Numbered from the stretch's first letter, positions 9,276-18,854 are shown. The stretch is 64,000 nt of DNA from Metaphire vulgaris (GCA_018105865.1 CM030849.1:1162013-1226012); one strand, 5' to 3'. Notes: generated from the letters alone by a model not told the origin. Translations and numbers: made by a program.

Positions 9276-9929
9276 GGATGAGTTCTGACATTGTAGTGAT
9301 TTTTGAAATTTTACAGTTGCAGCAGTAGAGAGCAGAGACATTGTCAATTGGGTCATATTGGTCATAAGTCAGTGGGTTTTGACCCATAACCCATGTGACC
9401 CATCAACTACCGTTGGCGCGTTTGACGGTGGCCCAATGCCATCTCTATTGAATAGCAGGAGCGTCATTTGGGGGAGGGGGACCGTGGCCCCCCCAAGGAA
9501 ATGAGGAAATAATGTATAATGTATTAAACAAATAAATAAATGTGAAATGTGCAAAATTCGCCAAAAATTTGCCAAAAAATTATCTCGTCCCAAGTATGAC
9601 GCTACTGTTAACCAGTGTTTTATCCAGACCTGTTAGGTGGAAATTTGCCCCCCCCCCCATAAAAACCGTCAAAATTTCCCCCCAAAAAAAATTCAACACT
9701 GACATGAATATTTTTGCATTGAACTGTGTCTCTTTCTCTCCAACCAAGTCAATGCCCCCTCCACTTCCAAAACTTTGGAGTCTGGATGAAACAGTGCTGC
9801 TATCCCATTTGACTCATGGCCATTATCATCTCTATTTCAGTAGAGGGCGCTAACCCTCTGAACCACCCAACTCAAAGATTTCGTCGCCCCTCCCGAGAAA
9901 TCAAAACTTATAGGCCTATAATACTTAAG
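9276..9929. other. Intron 2 sequence with C/G-rich transposon-like fragments
   Basis: Contains runs such as GGGGGAGGGGGACC and CCCCCCCCCC and phrases typical of decayed DNA elements (AGGAGCGTCATTTGGGGG), but I could not pair the ends. No gene. Confidence 0.4.
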
Positions 9930-10336
9930 ATATAAATTGCACTGGCTACGAGTTCCTGAACGCATAATATACAAGAGATGTCTGATAACGTTCAGAGCTA
10001 TAAATGGTCAAACCTCTCCTGCTTATCTGGCTACACTGATTCGAAGACAATTTACGCCTGCCAGTAGCAATTTACAGCTTCGCTTTCAGTAACAAGGTCT
10101 CCTAATCATCCCACCACCTGGCAAACAACGATTCTAGGTGAAAGATCAGTCACCAGAGGGAACCCACTTCTGTGGAATTCCCTCCCGGACTTCGTCACTA
10201 ATTCGAAATCTATCGATCAGTTCAAGAAAAATCTCAAGACACACTTGTTTAGTATGTCGTATGATGGCTAACTCTTTATTGTAAAGCACTCTTGATTTAG
10301 GCGTATGCCTTGTTATAGGGCTTTATAAATTATCAG

Positions 10337-10345
<9 letters not shown>
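9930..10345 (+). mobile_element. 3' end of an L2/CR1-like LINE (pseudogene)
   Basis: Frames read HWLRVPERIIYK, then RAINGQTSPAYLATLI, and after frameshifts NPLLWNSLPDFV and FKKNLKTHLF followed by a stop. This order (WLPV-like, YKALNG-like, LWNSLP, KTHLF) is the typical C terminus of reverse-transcriptase ORFs of the CR1/L2 group. It ends in TATAAATTATCAGATAATAA and an ATA repeat tail (10338-10411), as these LINEs do. It is 5' truncated and broken by frameshifts. Confidence 0.8.
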
Positions 10346-10411
<66 letters not shown>

Positions 10412-10489
10412 TAAAGGAAGACATTCTATATGTTTTGTCTGTCTTTTCTCATAGGTAGTGCGCCGTTTGTATGTCTAGTGTACTTTCTG

Positions 10490-10645
10490 GGTGTATTCAG
10501 TGCCGTCCAGAAAGAAAAATCCCGTGCTCCGGGCGAGTAATGTCCTCCAACCCTAACCCGCCCGGGCCCCCTGCAGATCCCCGGACCACTGGGCATTTGC
10601 CCCACCTGCCCCCCTCCCTCTCGGCGGCCCTGGTTGTATTGCATG
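10490..10645. repeat. GC-rich repeat fragment, probably a decayed DNA transposon
   Basis: CCCGGGCCCCCTGCAG and CTCTCGGCGGCCCTGG are unlike the AT-rich surroundings and resemble GC-rich ends of hAT-like MITEs. No target duplication could be fixed. Confidence 0.35.
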
Positions 10646-10829
10646 TTTTACTAGGATAATATTATTCTTGTAAGTTGATTTAGTTGATATATATTTGGTT
10701 CTTCAAGAGTGTTTTAATAGCTGCTTTGATGTCTTTTTGCCTGACTCAGCACATTTAGGTCACAACATTGAGCTTACTTTTATATAATGCTGATAAAATT
10801 ACAGCATTTTTGCCTTTGTAATGTTATAC

Positions 10830-10830
10830 C

Positions 10831-10868
<38 letters not shown>

Positions 10869-11700
10869 CATCTTTGGTCTAAGATTGGAATAAAGGTCAC
10901 GTTGAACGTTGGCACAACATGGACACAGATTTAAATTTGGATTTTTGCTATTTTAAAATTGATTAAATTTAAACTTCAATGATTTTCTGGAGATTTTTGA
11001 AACTAATATAAATGAAAAGGCACACGATGAAAGGGTTGGGGCCTTTTTAAAAGGTTCACAGATTTTTAAAAGAAAAAGTAATTTTCACCAAAAAGTCACT
11101 TTCACCAAACCAAGTGACCAATGAAATTGCCTATTCCTAAATAATAATAATAAGTAAGTAAATCATTGCATTGTTATTAAATAGATACTTTCAGATTAAA
11201 TAATTAATTATTGAATGAGTACTTGTTATCTGGTTGTCCAGTCTGATACAGTGAAACCCGCTTAATTGCACAGGTGCAGTGCAAGCCTTGCTTATGTGCG
11301 ATTAACTGGGCTATGCGAATAGCCGGGACATCTGATAATTAATTGTACGCACAAAACACTGGTTCGGGTTTTTATGCTGTTATGCGATTATGCGGGTTAT
11401 GCAATTAAGCGGTATGCGATTAAGTGGGATCCACTGTATTCTAGATTTGACCCGGTTCTTGTGTGATTGTGTTTTTGTGTACCATTGGGGCTGTTGCTTC
11501 AATGCTTTACGAAGTGGCGCTATAGAAGTTTAATTTAAGATTGTATTAGATGATAGTCATTCCAGTGGCACTGCACTTCTTGCCACTTGGAAATTCGTTT
11601 TGCAATTAAGGTTTATTAAAGTGTATTTTATTCCCAGGTGCGGATAATTCACTGTATGTATTGTAAGTCATAGTACGGGTATTAATCTTGTGTTGCTTTT
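10830..11700. other. Intron 2, (TTG)n and unique sequence
   Basis: TTG repeats at 10832-10866. The rest looks unique. A stretch with GCGATTAACTGGG, TTATGCGATTATGCGG and GTATGCGATTAAGTGGGATCC (11270-11440) has several imperfect GCGATTA repeats. AAGTGGCGCTATAGAAGT at about 11512 recurs at about 21839. No gene seen. Confidence 0.5.
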
Positions 11701-11707
11701 TTCCCAG

Positions 11708-11759
11708 GTGCAACGGTCGCTGCGGAACTTGGTCTTGATGTGGGAACCCTGGAAAAACG
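11708..11759 (+). CDS. PDE9A: PDE9A exon 3
   Basis: Acceptor TTTTTTCCCAG|GTG, donor AAACG|GTAAGT, 52 nt, phase 1 in and 2 out. It encodes ATVAAELGLDVGTLEKR, which parallels human LKAEVANHLAVLEKR, the helical segment preceding the catalytic domain. The carried G from exon 2 makes Gly. The last two bases CG plus G of exon 4 make Arg. Confidence 0.8.
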
Positions 11760-11949
11760 GTAAGTGGCATAGATCTTAATGTCACCAGCAGTTGGCGCCC
11801 CCTGGCGAGCGAAGTTTTAGCAGCTTAGACAGGTTTATTTTGTAGTGCTGTTCGGTGAGTTGGTAACAAATATTATTGTGCTGTAAAAATCATCTCTATA
11901 AATGTCACATTTTTCACTGGTAGAGAATGAGGATGAATAATAAGATGAG

Positions 11950-12016
11950 GAAGAAGAAGAAGAGTAAGAGGAGTATGAAGAGGAGGAGGAGGAGGAGGAG
12001 GAGGAGGAAGAAGAAG
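11950..12016. repeat. (GAA/GAG)n tract
   Basis: Purine triplet repeat in intron 3, followed by unique sequence and, at 12164-12228, about 32 GT units ending 42 bp before the exon 4 acceptor. Confidence 0.9.
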
Positions 12017-12161
12017 AACCGGTTCAATCAGTTATTGATTGACATAGGTGATTGTCAATTGGATGATTGATCACTTTAACTGAAGACTGGCTTGGAAGAT
12101 TGGATGGATGTCAATCAATTGGCCAGTCTTTTGCAGCCCTATCACCTTCTATTGAAAGTGT

Positions 12162-12233
<72 letters not shown>

Positions 12234-12270
12234 CATTAATACTGATCAGGTGATGTTTGTTTGTATGTAG

Positions 12271-12373
12271 GTTGGAGGAGTTGGAAAGGAGGATGGTGGT
12301 GGAGAGGACAGAGGCACCTGATGTTGTTTATGACATGTCACGTAAGGTGGATGCCCTAAGGGAAAAGTTGGAG
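12271..12373 (+). CDS. PDE9A: PDE9A exon 4
   Basis: Acceptor TTTGTATGTAG|GTTGG, donor TTGGAG|GTTAGC, 103 nt, phase 2 in and 0 out. Residues LEELERRMVVERTEAPDVV and MSRKVDALREKLE form a charged, leucine-repeating helix like human VELEGLKVVEIEKC and IKKMREELA, the coiled-coil-like linker involved in dimer contacts. A (GT)n tract lies just upstream and a (CTT)n tract starts within 50 bp downstream. Confidence 0.8.
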
Positions 12374-12416
12374 GTTAGCCAAGAATGTATTTGTCATTAA
12401 TTATTACCATATTACT

Positions 12417-12474
12417 CCTTCTTCTCCTTCTTCTCCTTCTTCTTCTTCTTCTTCTTCTTCTTCTTCTTCTTCTT

Positions 12475-12535
<61 letters not shown>

Positions 12536-12595
12536 TTTTTCTTCTTCGTCTTCTTCTTCTCCTGAGACTCCTCCTCCTTCTCGTTTCATCATTCT
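12417..12595. repeat. (CTT)n/(TTA)n microsatellite after exon 4
   Basis: CTT and CTC repeats pass into TTA at about 12503-12533 and back to CTT. The Leu/Ile open frame is an artefact. Confidence 0.95.
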
Positions 12596-12849
12596 TCCAT
12601 ATCTATAGCCTACTGCAGCACAAACATGGTTTGTGGGTAAAAGAAACCAGCTTTCCATCTTAGTCTGGCATAAAATGGTGCCAACCTATTCTTCTTCTTC
12701 TTCTATACCGCAGTGTGTGGGTGGCTTTCCGCAGTGCGGAAAATGGCTATCCACAGTGCGGGGATGGCTTTCTGAAATACTTTGCATATTTCTGACAAAA
12801 CTTTGCAGATTTCTGAAATACTTTCCATAATATCGACTCAAATGACTCA

Positions 12850-13390
12850 CCATTTTTTGAATGATTTAGAATCAAAGTGATACAGAATACATTTCCTACT
12901 CTATTACGGTTTGACTCAATGTAGATGGGGACACAAGAAAATGTGGATTGAATTCGTTTCATCAATCTTCTTAATATTTGTATATCTATAGCCTACTGTA
13001 GCAATAGTACTACTAAGGCGTAAATGTGGATGACCCCTCTGTTAGAGTCTGTTGAATTTCATCAGAATATCGGGGTTGAAGATACTGCTTTTCTATAGGC
13101 TTATAGACCTAGCCGCCGCAGTGCGTGGATGGATCTCCGCAGTGCGGGAATGGCTATCTGCAGTGCGGGGATGGGCATGGCGCAGTTCTCCGTTCTTTTG
13201 GAACGGTGTCAAACAGGGTATCAATTTTATAATATTTTTGTGGTCTATTAAACCTCTGATACAAGAAACCAGCTATCTTAAGATCCTTCTTATCTCTTGA
13301 TCGACTTTTTAGGCATATGACAGAGAATAGATTTCTGAGAGACTTTTGTATAAAGTTGCTTAGGCCTATAACTTTTGATATCTTTGAAGT
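12850..13390 (-). repeat. Diverged inverted copy of satellite module B in intron 4
   Basis: Read on the minus strand it follows module B of the 25.7-64 kb array: GGGGACACAAGAAAATGTGG with GTTTCATCA (12930), GCCTACTGTAGCA (12990), GTGTCAAACAGGGTATCAAT (13207), ATATTTTTGTGGTCTAT (13230), ACAAGAAACCAGCT (13260) and CTTCTTATCTCT. It is interrupted at 13020-13195 by sequence rich in CCGCAGTGCG, also seen at 12710-12770. This is clearly older than the array copies. Confidence 0.8.
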
Positions 13391-13770
13391 ATCGACTAAA
13401 TCTTTGAGTTATATGGTCCAGAGGGCTAGCACCCTCTACTGAAATAGTCAGAAATTGATTGCTATTAATAGTATTAAAATATATTTCTTATGACAATGGC
13501 ATTTTTTCTATGTCGTTTTGACTATGGACCTGTAGTTGCTTAGGCCTATAACGTTTGATATCTTCAAAGTATCGACTAAATCTTTGAGTTATATGGTCCA
13601 GAGGGCTCGCACCCTCTACTGAAATTGGCAGAAATTGATTGCTATTAAAATATATTTTTAGATTATGACAATGACAATCATTTTTTCTCTTATCTTTTGC
13701 CTATGGACCTTTAGTTGTTTAGGCCTCTTCTTCTTCTTCTGATATCTTGGAATCCTCCTCCTCTTCTAAA
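13354..13770. repeat. Tandem repeat, about 178-bp unit, 2.3 copies
   Basis: Copies start with AGTTGCTTAGGCCTATAAC at about 13354 and 13532 and with AGTTGTTTAGGCCTCTTC at about 13712. The first two share GAAGTATCGACTAAATCTTT, GGTCCAGAGGGCT and CACCCTCTACTGAAAT. The third dissolves into CTT/TCC repeats while keeping GATATCTT and TAAATCTT islands. Confidence 0.8.
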
Positions 13771-13915
13771 TCTTCTTTTCTTCTTCTTCTTCTTCTTCTT
13801 CTTTCTTCTTCTTCTTCTTCTCTCTTCTCCTCCTCCTTTCTTTTTCTTCTTCTTCCTCTTCTTATTTTGATCTCTCTTGTCTGTCCTCGTTACTCTCTGT
13901 CTGTCTGTCTGTCAG
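13770..13915. repeat. CTT/TCC-rich low-complexity tract
   Basis: Irregular CTT, CCT and CTGT repeats continuing from the third tandem copy. Confidence 0.9.
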
Positions 13916-13959
13916 TCAATATCTGTTAAAAGACTGTTGTTATTGCATTGTCTGCCTAT

Positions 13960-14290
13960 TGGCAGTGGCAGCTCCACCGCGCAGCAATTTCCAGGCCGCC
14001 AGTGATTTTGAGTTTCAAAAACACTGATTTTGTTGTGTTTTGTCTTGTGCATCTGAAACAATTCAGGTGCTCCCATGAAAGTGTGTTGGGACTATACTTT
14101 TCCGCGCACACTCAACAAAATTTAATGGAACATTGCCATTTTAAGCAACAAATGATTTCACCCAAATTTCTATTTAGAACCTTCAAACACCTAACAAATC
14201 CTAGAAGCTGCCACCCTATTAATGTGTCTATTGCAAAATATAATAATGGTGGCTATACATTTTATAGATTTTCAAACCTTTAAAACAGTC
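13960..14290. repeat. Upstream paralogue of intron 4 sequence at 15950-16210
   Basis: Shares CACCCAAATTTCTATTTAGA, ACCCTATTAATGTGTCTAT, AATAATGGTGGCTATACATT and GAAACAATTCAGGTGC with the downstream segment that leads into exon 5. Confidence 0.75.
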
Positions 14291-14294
14291 GCCG

Positions 14295-15835
14295 CGGGTC
14301 CAGACTTTTGGGGTTTTAATGTTTTTAGTTTTTAGTGTTTTAGGGTTTTAGGGTTTTTAGTGTTTTAGGGTTTTTTTAGGTTTTTCTTCTTCTTTTTAAG
14401 GTTTTTAGGGTTTTAGGTTTTAGGGTTTTTAGGGTTTTAAGGTTTTTCTTCTTCTCCTGGTTTTTATGGTTTTTATGGTTTTCCTTTTTTTTTTCTGTTT
14501 TCCTCTTCTTCTTTTTCTTCTTCTTTTGATGTTAAGGGTTTTTCTGTCTGTCTGTCTCTGGTTTTTCAGGTTTTACTCTCTGTCTGTCTGTTTTTATTGT
14601 TTTGTTTCTTTTTCTGCCTGTCTGTCTGTTTTGTCTAGGTTTTTAGGTTTCCAGGTTTTTAAAAGACTGTTTTTTATGAGGTTGCAGTTTTCTCTTCTCT
14701 TTTGCCATTTGCAGAAGGTGTTTTGGGTTTTTGGGTTTCAAGGTTTTAGAGTTTCACCTGAGTTTTGGTTTTGGGTTTTAGTGTTTTTACGGTTTTAAGG
14801 TGTTTGGGGATCTAGGGTTTTTTTAGGCAGGGCAGATCGTTCCCTGCAACCGTTCTGGAACAAGAGCAGGTTTTTAGGGTTTTAAGGTTTTTAGGGTTTT
14901 TAGTGAAAAGTGTCACCACGTCCTGGGTTTTGAGGTGAAAGTCATTTTTTATTTTTTTTTAGGTTTTAGGGTTTTTAGGGTTTTTAATTATATTGGCGCA
15001 AATGTTTTTGACAAACACACACACAGGGTTTTAAGGTTTTTAATGTTTTTACACACACAGAGTTTTTAGCATCTGTCAGGTGTTTTGGGTTTTTGGGAAT
15101 TTTTTAGGGTTTTAAGGTTTTTAGGTTTTTTTTTTCAGGTTTTTAGGGTTTTCATTAGGGATTTTAGGTTTTTAGGGGTTTCCAGGGATACGGTTTTTCC
15201 CAAGGTTTTTAGGGTTTTTAGGTTTTAGGGTTTTACTTCAGATCCCTCCCCCAATTTGAGGTTTTTAGGGAGGTTTTTACCCCAAGGGTTTTTTAGTGTT
15301 TTAGGGTAATTTGACAATGGTTTTTCAAGGTTTTTACAAAATGGTTTTACTAATTAATGGTTTTTCGGACACCCCTCAATTTAAGGTTTTTAGGACACCC
15401 CCAAATTTACAATGGTTTTAAGGTTTTAGGGTTTTAAGGTTTTTAGGGTTTTTATGTTTTGAGAGTTTTGGTGCAAAAGTTTTTATGAAATGGAGGTGTT
15501 TTATTAAAGGGTTTTAAATTTTTGAATTTCACTATTTTTGGGTTTTAAGGTTTTTAGGGTTTTCAGTGTTTTAGGATTTTATTTTTAGAGTTTTTTTTTA
15601 GGGTTTTACGGTTTTAAGGTGTTTGGGGTCTTAAGGTTTTTAGGGTTTTTAGGTTTTGGTTTTTCCAGATCAATGTTCCCCAGGTTTTGTTTTCAGGTTT
15701 TAAGATTTTTAGGTTTTTTTAGGTGTTTTTAGGGTTTTCAGTGTTTTAGGGATTTTTAGGTTTTTAGGGTTTTACGGTTTGACAACTGGTTTTGGGAGGG
15801 TTTTGGTTTTAGGGATCCAGATCATTCCTTCTGAC
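14295..15835. repeat. Degenerate TTTTAGGG-like low-complexity tract with embedded intron islands
   Basis: GTTTTTAGGG, GTTTTAGGG, GGTTTTAAGG and similar units dominate for 1.5 kb. Between them lie islands that match, in the same order, the unique sequence at about 16265-16850: CTGCAACCGTTCTGGA, TATTGGCG plus TTTTTGAC, CACACAGAGTTT plus AGCATCTGTCA, a GACAATG/ACAAAATG/ACTAATTA series, and GACAACTGG plus GTTCATCGACCTTGA. The last is a broken copy of exon 5. Confidence 0.8.
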
Positions 15836-15885
15836 ATCAGGGGTTCATCGACCTTGAAACCTCACACCAAATTTTCAACAAATTT
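15781..15885 (+). pseudogene. Broken second copy of PDE9A exon 5
   Basis: GACAACTGG, GGGATCCAGATCATTCCTTCTG, a CATCAG remnant, GTTCATCGACCTTGA and TTTTCAACA line up with exon 5 at 16764-16850. Frameshifts and TTTTAGGG-like insertions destroy the reading frame and no acceptor is evident. It is part of the duplicated and interleaved segment, not a usable exon. Confidence 0.65.
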
Positions 15886-16582
15886 GAAAAAAAACTCTGG
15901 AAGGTTGTTATATGTCATGAAAAATTTCGGGTGACCAAAAATTCATAATCGAATTTCACCCAAATTTCTATTTAGAACCTTCAAACACCTTGCAGTGATG
16001 TCAGTGGAGTAGAAAAATCCGTCACTTTCCACCCTATTAATGTGTCTATATTGCAAAACATAATAATGGTGGCTATACATTTTATAGATTTTCCAACCTT
16101 TAAAGCAATATCTGATAGATTGAAAGTCTTAATTTCCACCCAATTGATTTTTTGATTTTACTGTGTTTTGTCTTTGAGAAACAATTCAGGTGCATGGAAG
16201 TAGGATAGACAACAAAATTTAGAGAAATATTGGTTCTCTGTTGAATGGAACCTTGATCACCTGAGTTGTTTGAAATGTCGAGCAGAGCGTCGCTGCAACC
16301 GTTCTGGAGCGCTGCAAATTCGGCCGAATGATTTCATTCCTGAGAAATGTGTTTATATTGGCGTTTTTGACTTACACACTCATACATACGCACACAGAGT
16401 TTAGCATCTGTCATTGGGGAATTTCTGCTTTATTCATAACGATGTACAGGGTGGCCAGGATATTTCTCCCTAACAGATGTATGACGCCCTGCAAATTTGT
16501 AATGTGACAATATTCATACAAAATGCATACTAATTATGTCACCCCAATTTTTATTCAAATTCACAATCCTAGATATATTCCT

Positions 16583-16664
16583 GAGGGTGGTGCAAAAAGA
16601 AGCGGACTATATTAAATGCAAACCTGAATGTCACTAGTCCGGGTTGTTTTTTTACACCACCCTG
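16583..16664. mobile_element. Short mariner-like MITE (GGGTGGTGCAAAAA ends)
   Basis: GAGGGTGGTGCAAAAAG and the right end TTTTTTTACACCACCCTG are inverted relatives, and the interior CAAACCTGAATGTCACTAGTC is shared with the elements at 18465 and 18695. A more decayed trace lies at about 17220-17275. Confidence 0.65.
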
Positions 16665-16713
16665 TAATATTTCTATTTCTATGGTCGTGACCTGTTGTTG
16701 GTTTTGAAGCCAG

Positions 16714-16851
16714 GTGCAGGTGACGAAGGAGGTGAGAGAGTACCTGAGGAAACCTTCATTTGACAACTGGCAGTGGGATGACTCTGAGATGATCATCCTT
16801 CTGCGTCAGATGTTCATCGACCTTGACCTCATTACCAAGTTCAACATCGAG
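16714..16851 (+). CDS. PDE9A: PDE9A exon 5 (start of catalytic domain)
   Basis: Two acceptors fit, AG|GTGCAG (start 16714) or CAG|GTGACG (start 16720), both phase 0. The donor is ATCGAG|GTTGTT at 16851. Residues VTKEVREYLRKPSFDNWQW and the following MIILLRQMFIDLDLITKFNIE match human SPETIEALRKPTFDVWLW and CLEHMYHDLGLVRDFSIN. This is helix 1-2 of the PDE catalytic fold. Human PDE9A has about 35 extra residues before this point (the YPKYLL linker) that I could not find between exons 4 and 5. Confidence 0.9.
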
Positions 16852-16898
16852 GTTGTTACTGGCAGCCACTGCCTAATAATTCTTAAGTGTGTTACTTA

Positions 16899-17079
16899 CA
16901 GTGCTTTGCAAAAGTCGGGAACCACATTCTCTTTTTGCCAGAAATATCTTTGAAATTGTTTTTCCAATTATTTTGATTTACTGTGTTGATTTGAGAAAGG
17001 CAGGAAGTAGGATAGACGGATAGAAATAGAATGGAAGAAGTTTGAAAAGTGAAGGCGTCCAGATTTTCTTACACCACTG
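16899..17079. mobile_element. Tc1/mariner-like MITE next to exon 5
   Basis: TA|CAGTGCTTTGCAAAAGTCGGG on the left and CCAGATTTTCTTACACCACTG|TA on the right are inverted relatives with TA target duplications. It is 181 bp with no transposase. It starts 47 bp after the exon 5 donor and shares GGAAGTAGGATAGAC with 16196-16210. Confidence 0.75.
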
Positions 17080-17309
17080 TAATTTTCGTGATTTCATTCC
17101 ATGTGTTTGGAGAGCGTCTTTGACTTGATCTATATATCTTATATGTAGATGTTTATTCTAATATGTAGAATTTTGTAGAACAATATATAGTACTTGATGA
17201 TTATTCCAATAATAATGGTGCCAAAAAACGGATAATTAAAAGCAAACCTAAATGTGACTTGATGTTTTTTTGATGATAGATGATGATGATGTAGATGATG
17301 ATTGATGAT

Positions 17310-17370
17310 GATGATGTTTGACGTTACAATGATAATTTCACAATTCAAGCATTGCTTGATGATGATGGAA
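17310..17370 (+). pseudogene. Probable frameshifted remnant of PDE9A exon 6 (FHNFRH motif)
   Basis: TTACAATGATAATTTCAC followed by AATTCAAGCATTGCTTG can be read, allowing small deletions, as Y-N-D-N, F-H-(N), F-K-H-C-L. This parallels human NYRNNPFHNFRHCF, which holds the proton donor His252 and the metal ligand His256. The sequence is embedded in GAT/TGA repeats (17276-17330 and 17355-17370) that occupy the places of the flanking codons. No intact exon 6 was found between 16852 and 17603. It may be a real loss or an assembly error. Confidence 0.45.
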
Positions 17371-17414
17371 GACCTCATTGTCATTTCTTACCAAAATAAC
17401 CAACATCGATCTAA

Positions 17415-17480
17415 ATAATAATAATGATGATTAAGAATGATGATGATGATGATGATACCCTCCAATGATGATGACAGCAC

Positions 17481-17525
<45 letters not shown>

Positions 17526-17527
17526 TG

Positions 17528-17573
<46 letters not shown>

Positions 17574-17585
17574 TAATAATAATAA
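17415..17585. repeat. (AAT)n/(GAT)n microsatellite before exon 7
   Basis: AAT units with GAT interruptions end about 20 bp before the exon 7 acceptor. The long Ile/Ser open frames on the minus strand are artefacts. Confidence 0.95.
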
Positions 17586-17603
17586 TCCTGTATTTCCGTT
17601 TAG

Positions 17604-17726
17604 ATGTATGGATTGACATGGCTGATTGAACTTCCGAAGAAAATCGACGACATTGATGTACTGACCTTGATCGTTTCTGCCATCTGCCATGACCTCGGTC
17701 ACCCCGGCTACAACAATGCATACCAG
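17604..17726 (+). CDS. PDE9A: PDE9A exon 7 (HD metal-binding motif)
   Basis: Acceptor CCGTTTAG|ATG, donor TACCAG|GTCAGG, 123 nt, 41 codons, phase 0/0. MYGLTWL and then SAICHDLGHPGYNNAYQ match human MYSMVWL and TAAICHDLDHPGYNNTYQ. The adjacent His-Asp pair (human His292, Asp293) binds the catalytic metals, and the second His of HxxxH is kept. The Asp two residues after the HD pair in human is Gly here, a change tolerated in some other class I phosphodiesterases. The acceptor lacks a strong pyrimidine tract because the AAT repeat lies directly upstream. Confidence 0.93.
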
Positions 17727-17799
17727 GTCAGGTCAACAAATGACCTATTTCGGCGGCGCTCTGCTGACCCCATTATTTATATGGCGGTTTTTTTAAGTA

Positions 17800-17935
17800 A
17801 CGACAGTTTTCGTTTAGTTTCGGTTTCAGTATTTTGTTTTAGTTTTAGTTTTGGTTTCAGTTGTTGGTTTTAGTTTTCATTTTGGTTTTAGTTGGTTTCG
17901 GTTTTGGTTTTTTTAGTTTTGCAGTACACGATGTC
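17800..17935 (+). repeat. GTTTTAGTTTCG-type degenerate repeat before exon 8
   Basis: GTTTTAGTTTTGGTTTCAG variants repeat for about 130 bp, ending 40 bp before the exon 8 acceptor, where they would act as a T-rich tract. Confidence 0.85.
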
Positions 17936-17974
17936 ATAACATCCGTATCGATGATATCTTCGTATTTTATTCAG

Positions 17975-18135
17975 ATTAACGCTCGTACTGAGCTGGCGCT
18001 GAGGTACAACGACATATCCCCGCTCGAAAACCACCATTGCTCGGTTGCGTTCGAGATCCTGGAAAACAAGGACCGCAACATCCTTCGAAATCTTGACCCG
18101 GATCTGTTCAAGCGATTTCGCGAAGGAATGATCAG
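17975..18135 (+). CDS. PDE9A: PDE9A exon 8
   Basis: Acceptor TTTTATTCAG|ATTAAC, donor GATCAG|GTACAA, 161 nt, phase 0 in and 2 out. [19 protein letters not shown] and the following [10 protein letters not shown] are almost identical to human [19 protein letters not shown] and HHCAVAFQIL, among the most conserved stretches of the PDE9 catalytic domain. Then [14 protein letters not shown] corresponds to IPPDGFKQIRQGMI. The carried AG plus G of exon 9 makes Arg. Confidence 0.95.
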
Positions 18136-18464
18136 GTACAACCCCTTTACTCCGGAGCTATTTATTATCTAGCAGCCCTTTATTAGTTAGACCAACATTG
18201 GCAAAAGTCTTTTGGCCACAACTGTAGTTTTATCTGATACTGTTTGAACTTGGTTCCATTTAACCTGAGCATGTGAAGTGTTTTATAATAATTTGACTGA
18301 AATGAAAACATCTCAAGTGTGATGACGATAGTAATGATGATGATGATGATGATGATGACACTAGCAATAACAGTGGCAACAACAACCGCGACAATATTAA
18401 TACTATTGACAGTGTGTTGACTGTATTATATAACATATATAACATTCTTATATATACACATGTA

Positions 18465-18525
18465 CAGGGTGGCACAAAAAAACCAGACTAGTCATATTGG
18501 GGTTTACATCTTTTGCTACACCCTG
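18465..18525. mobile_element. 61-bp mariner-like mini-element, copy 1
   Basis: CAGGGTGGCACAAAAAAACC and the right end CATCTTTTGCTACACCCTG are imperfect inverted repeats flanked by TA. The middle is CAGACTAGTCATATT. Confidence 0.7.
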
Positions 18526-18565
18526 TATATTAAACAACAAATGGTTGGCCCCCATGATTATATAT

Positions 18566-18598
<33 letters not shown>

Positions 18599-18694
18599 AT
18601 ATATATATATATTAATTGATTAATTCAGTGTGATGTTCTTCTTGAAAATATTTTATTAATGTTTTTTATTTTTTATTCTTATATATACACATGT

Positions 18695-18755
18695 ACAGGG
18701 TGGCACAAAAAACCAGACTAGTCATATTCAGGTTTACATCTTTTGCACCACCCTG
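18695..18755. mobile_element. 61-bp mariner-like mini-element, copy 2
   Basis: Same as the copy at 18465, with TTTTGCACCACCCTG at the right end, which fits the left end better than copy 1 does. It arose by the surrounding tandem duplication rather than by a new insertion. Confidence 0.7.
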
Positions 18756-18805
18756 TATATATATATACACTATATATTTTATATATATATGTGTGTGTAT
18801 ATATA

Positions 18806-18854
<49 letters not shown>

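Noticed and set aside
14295..15835. Possible interstitial telomere of the TTTTAGGG or TTTAGGG type
   Set aside because: The units are too irregular, animals normally use TTAGGG, and ordered islands of intron sequence run through the tract. A degenerate low-complexity insertion or artefact fits better.
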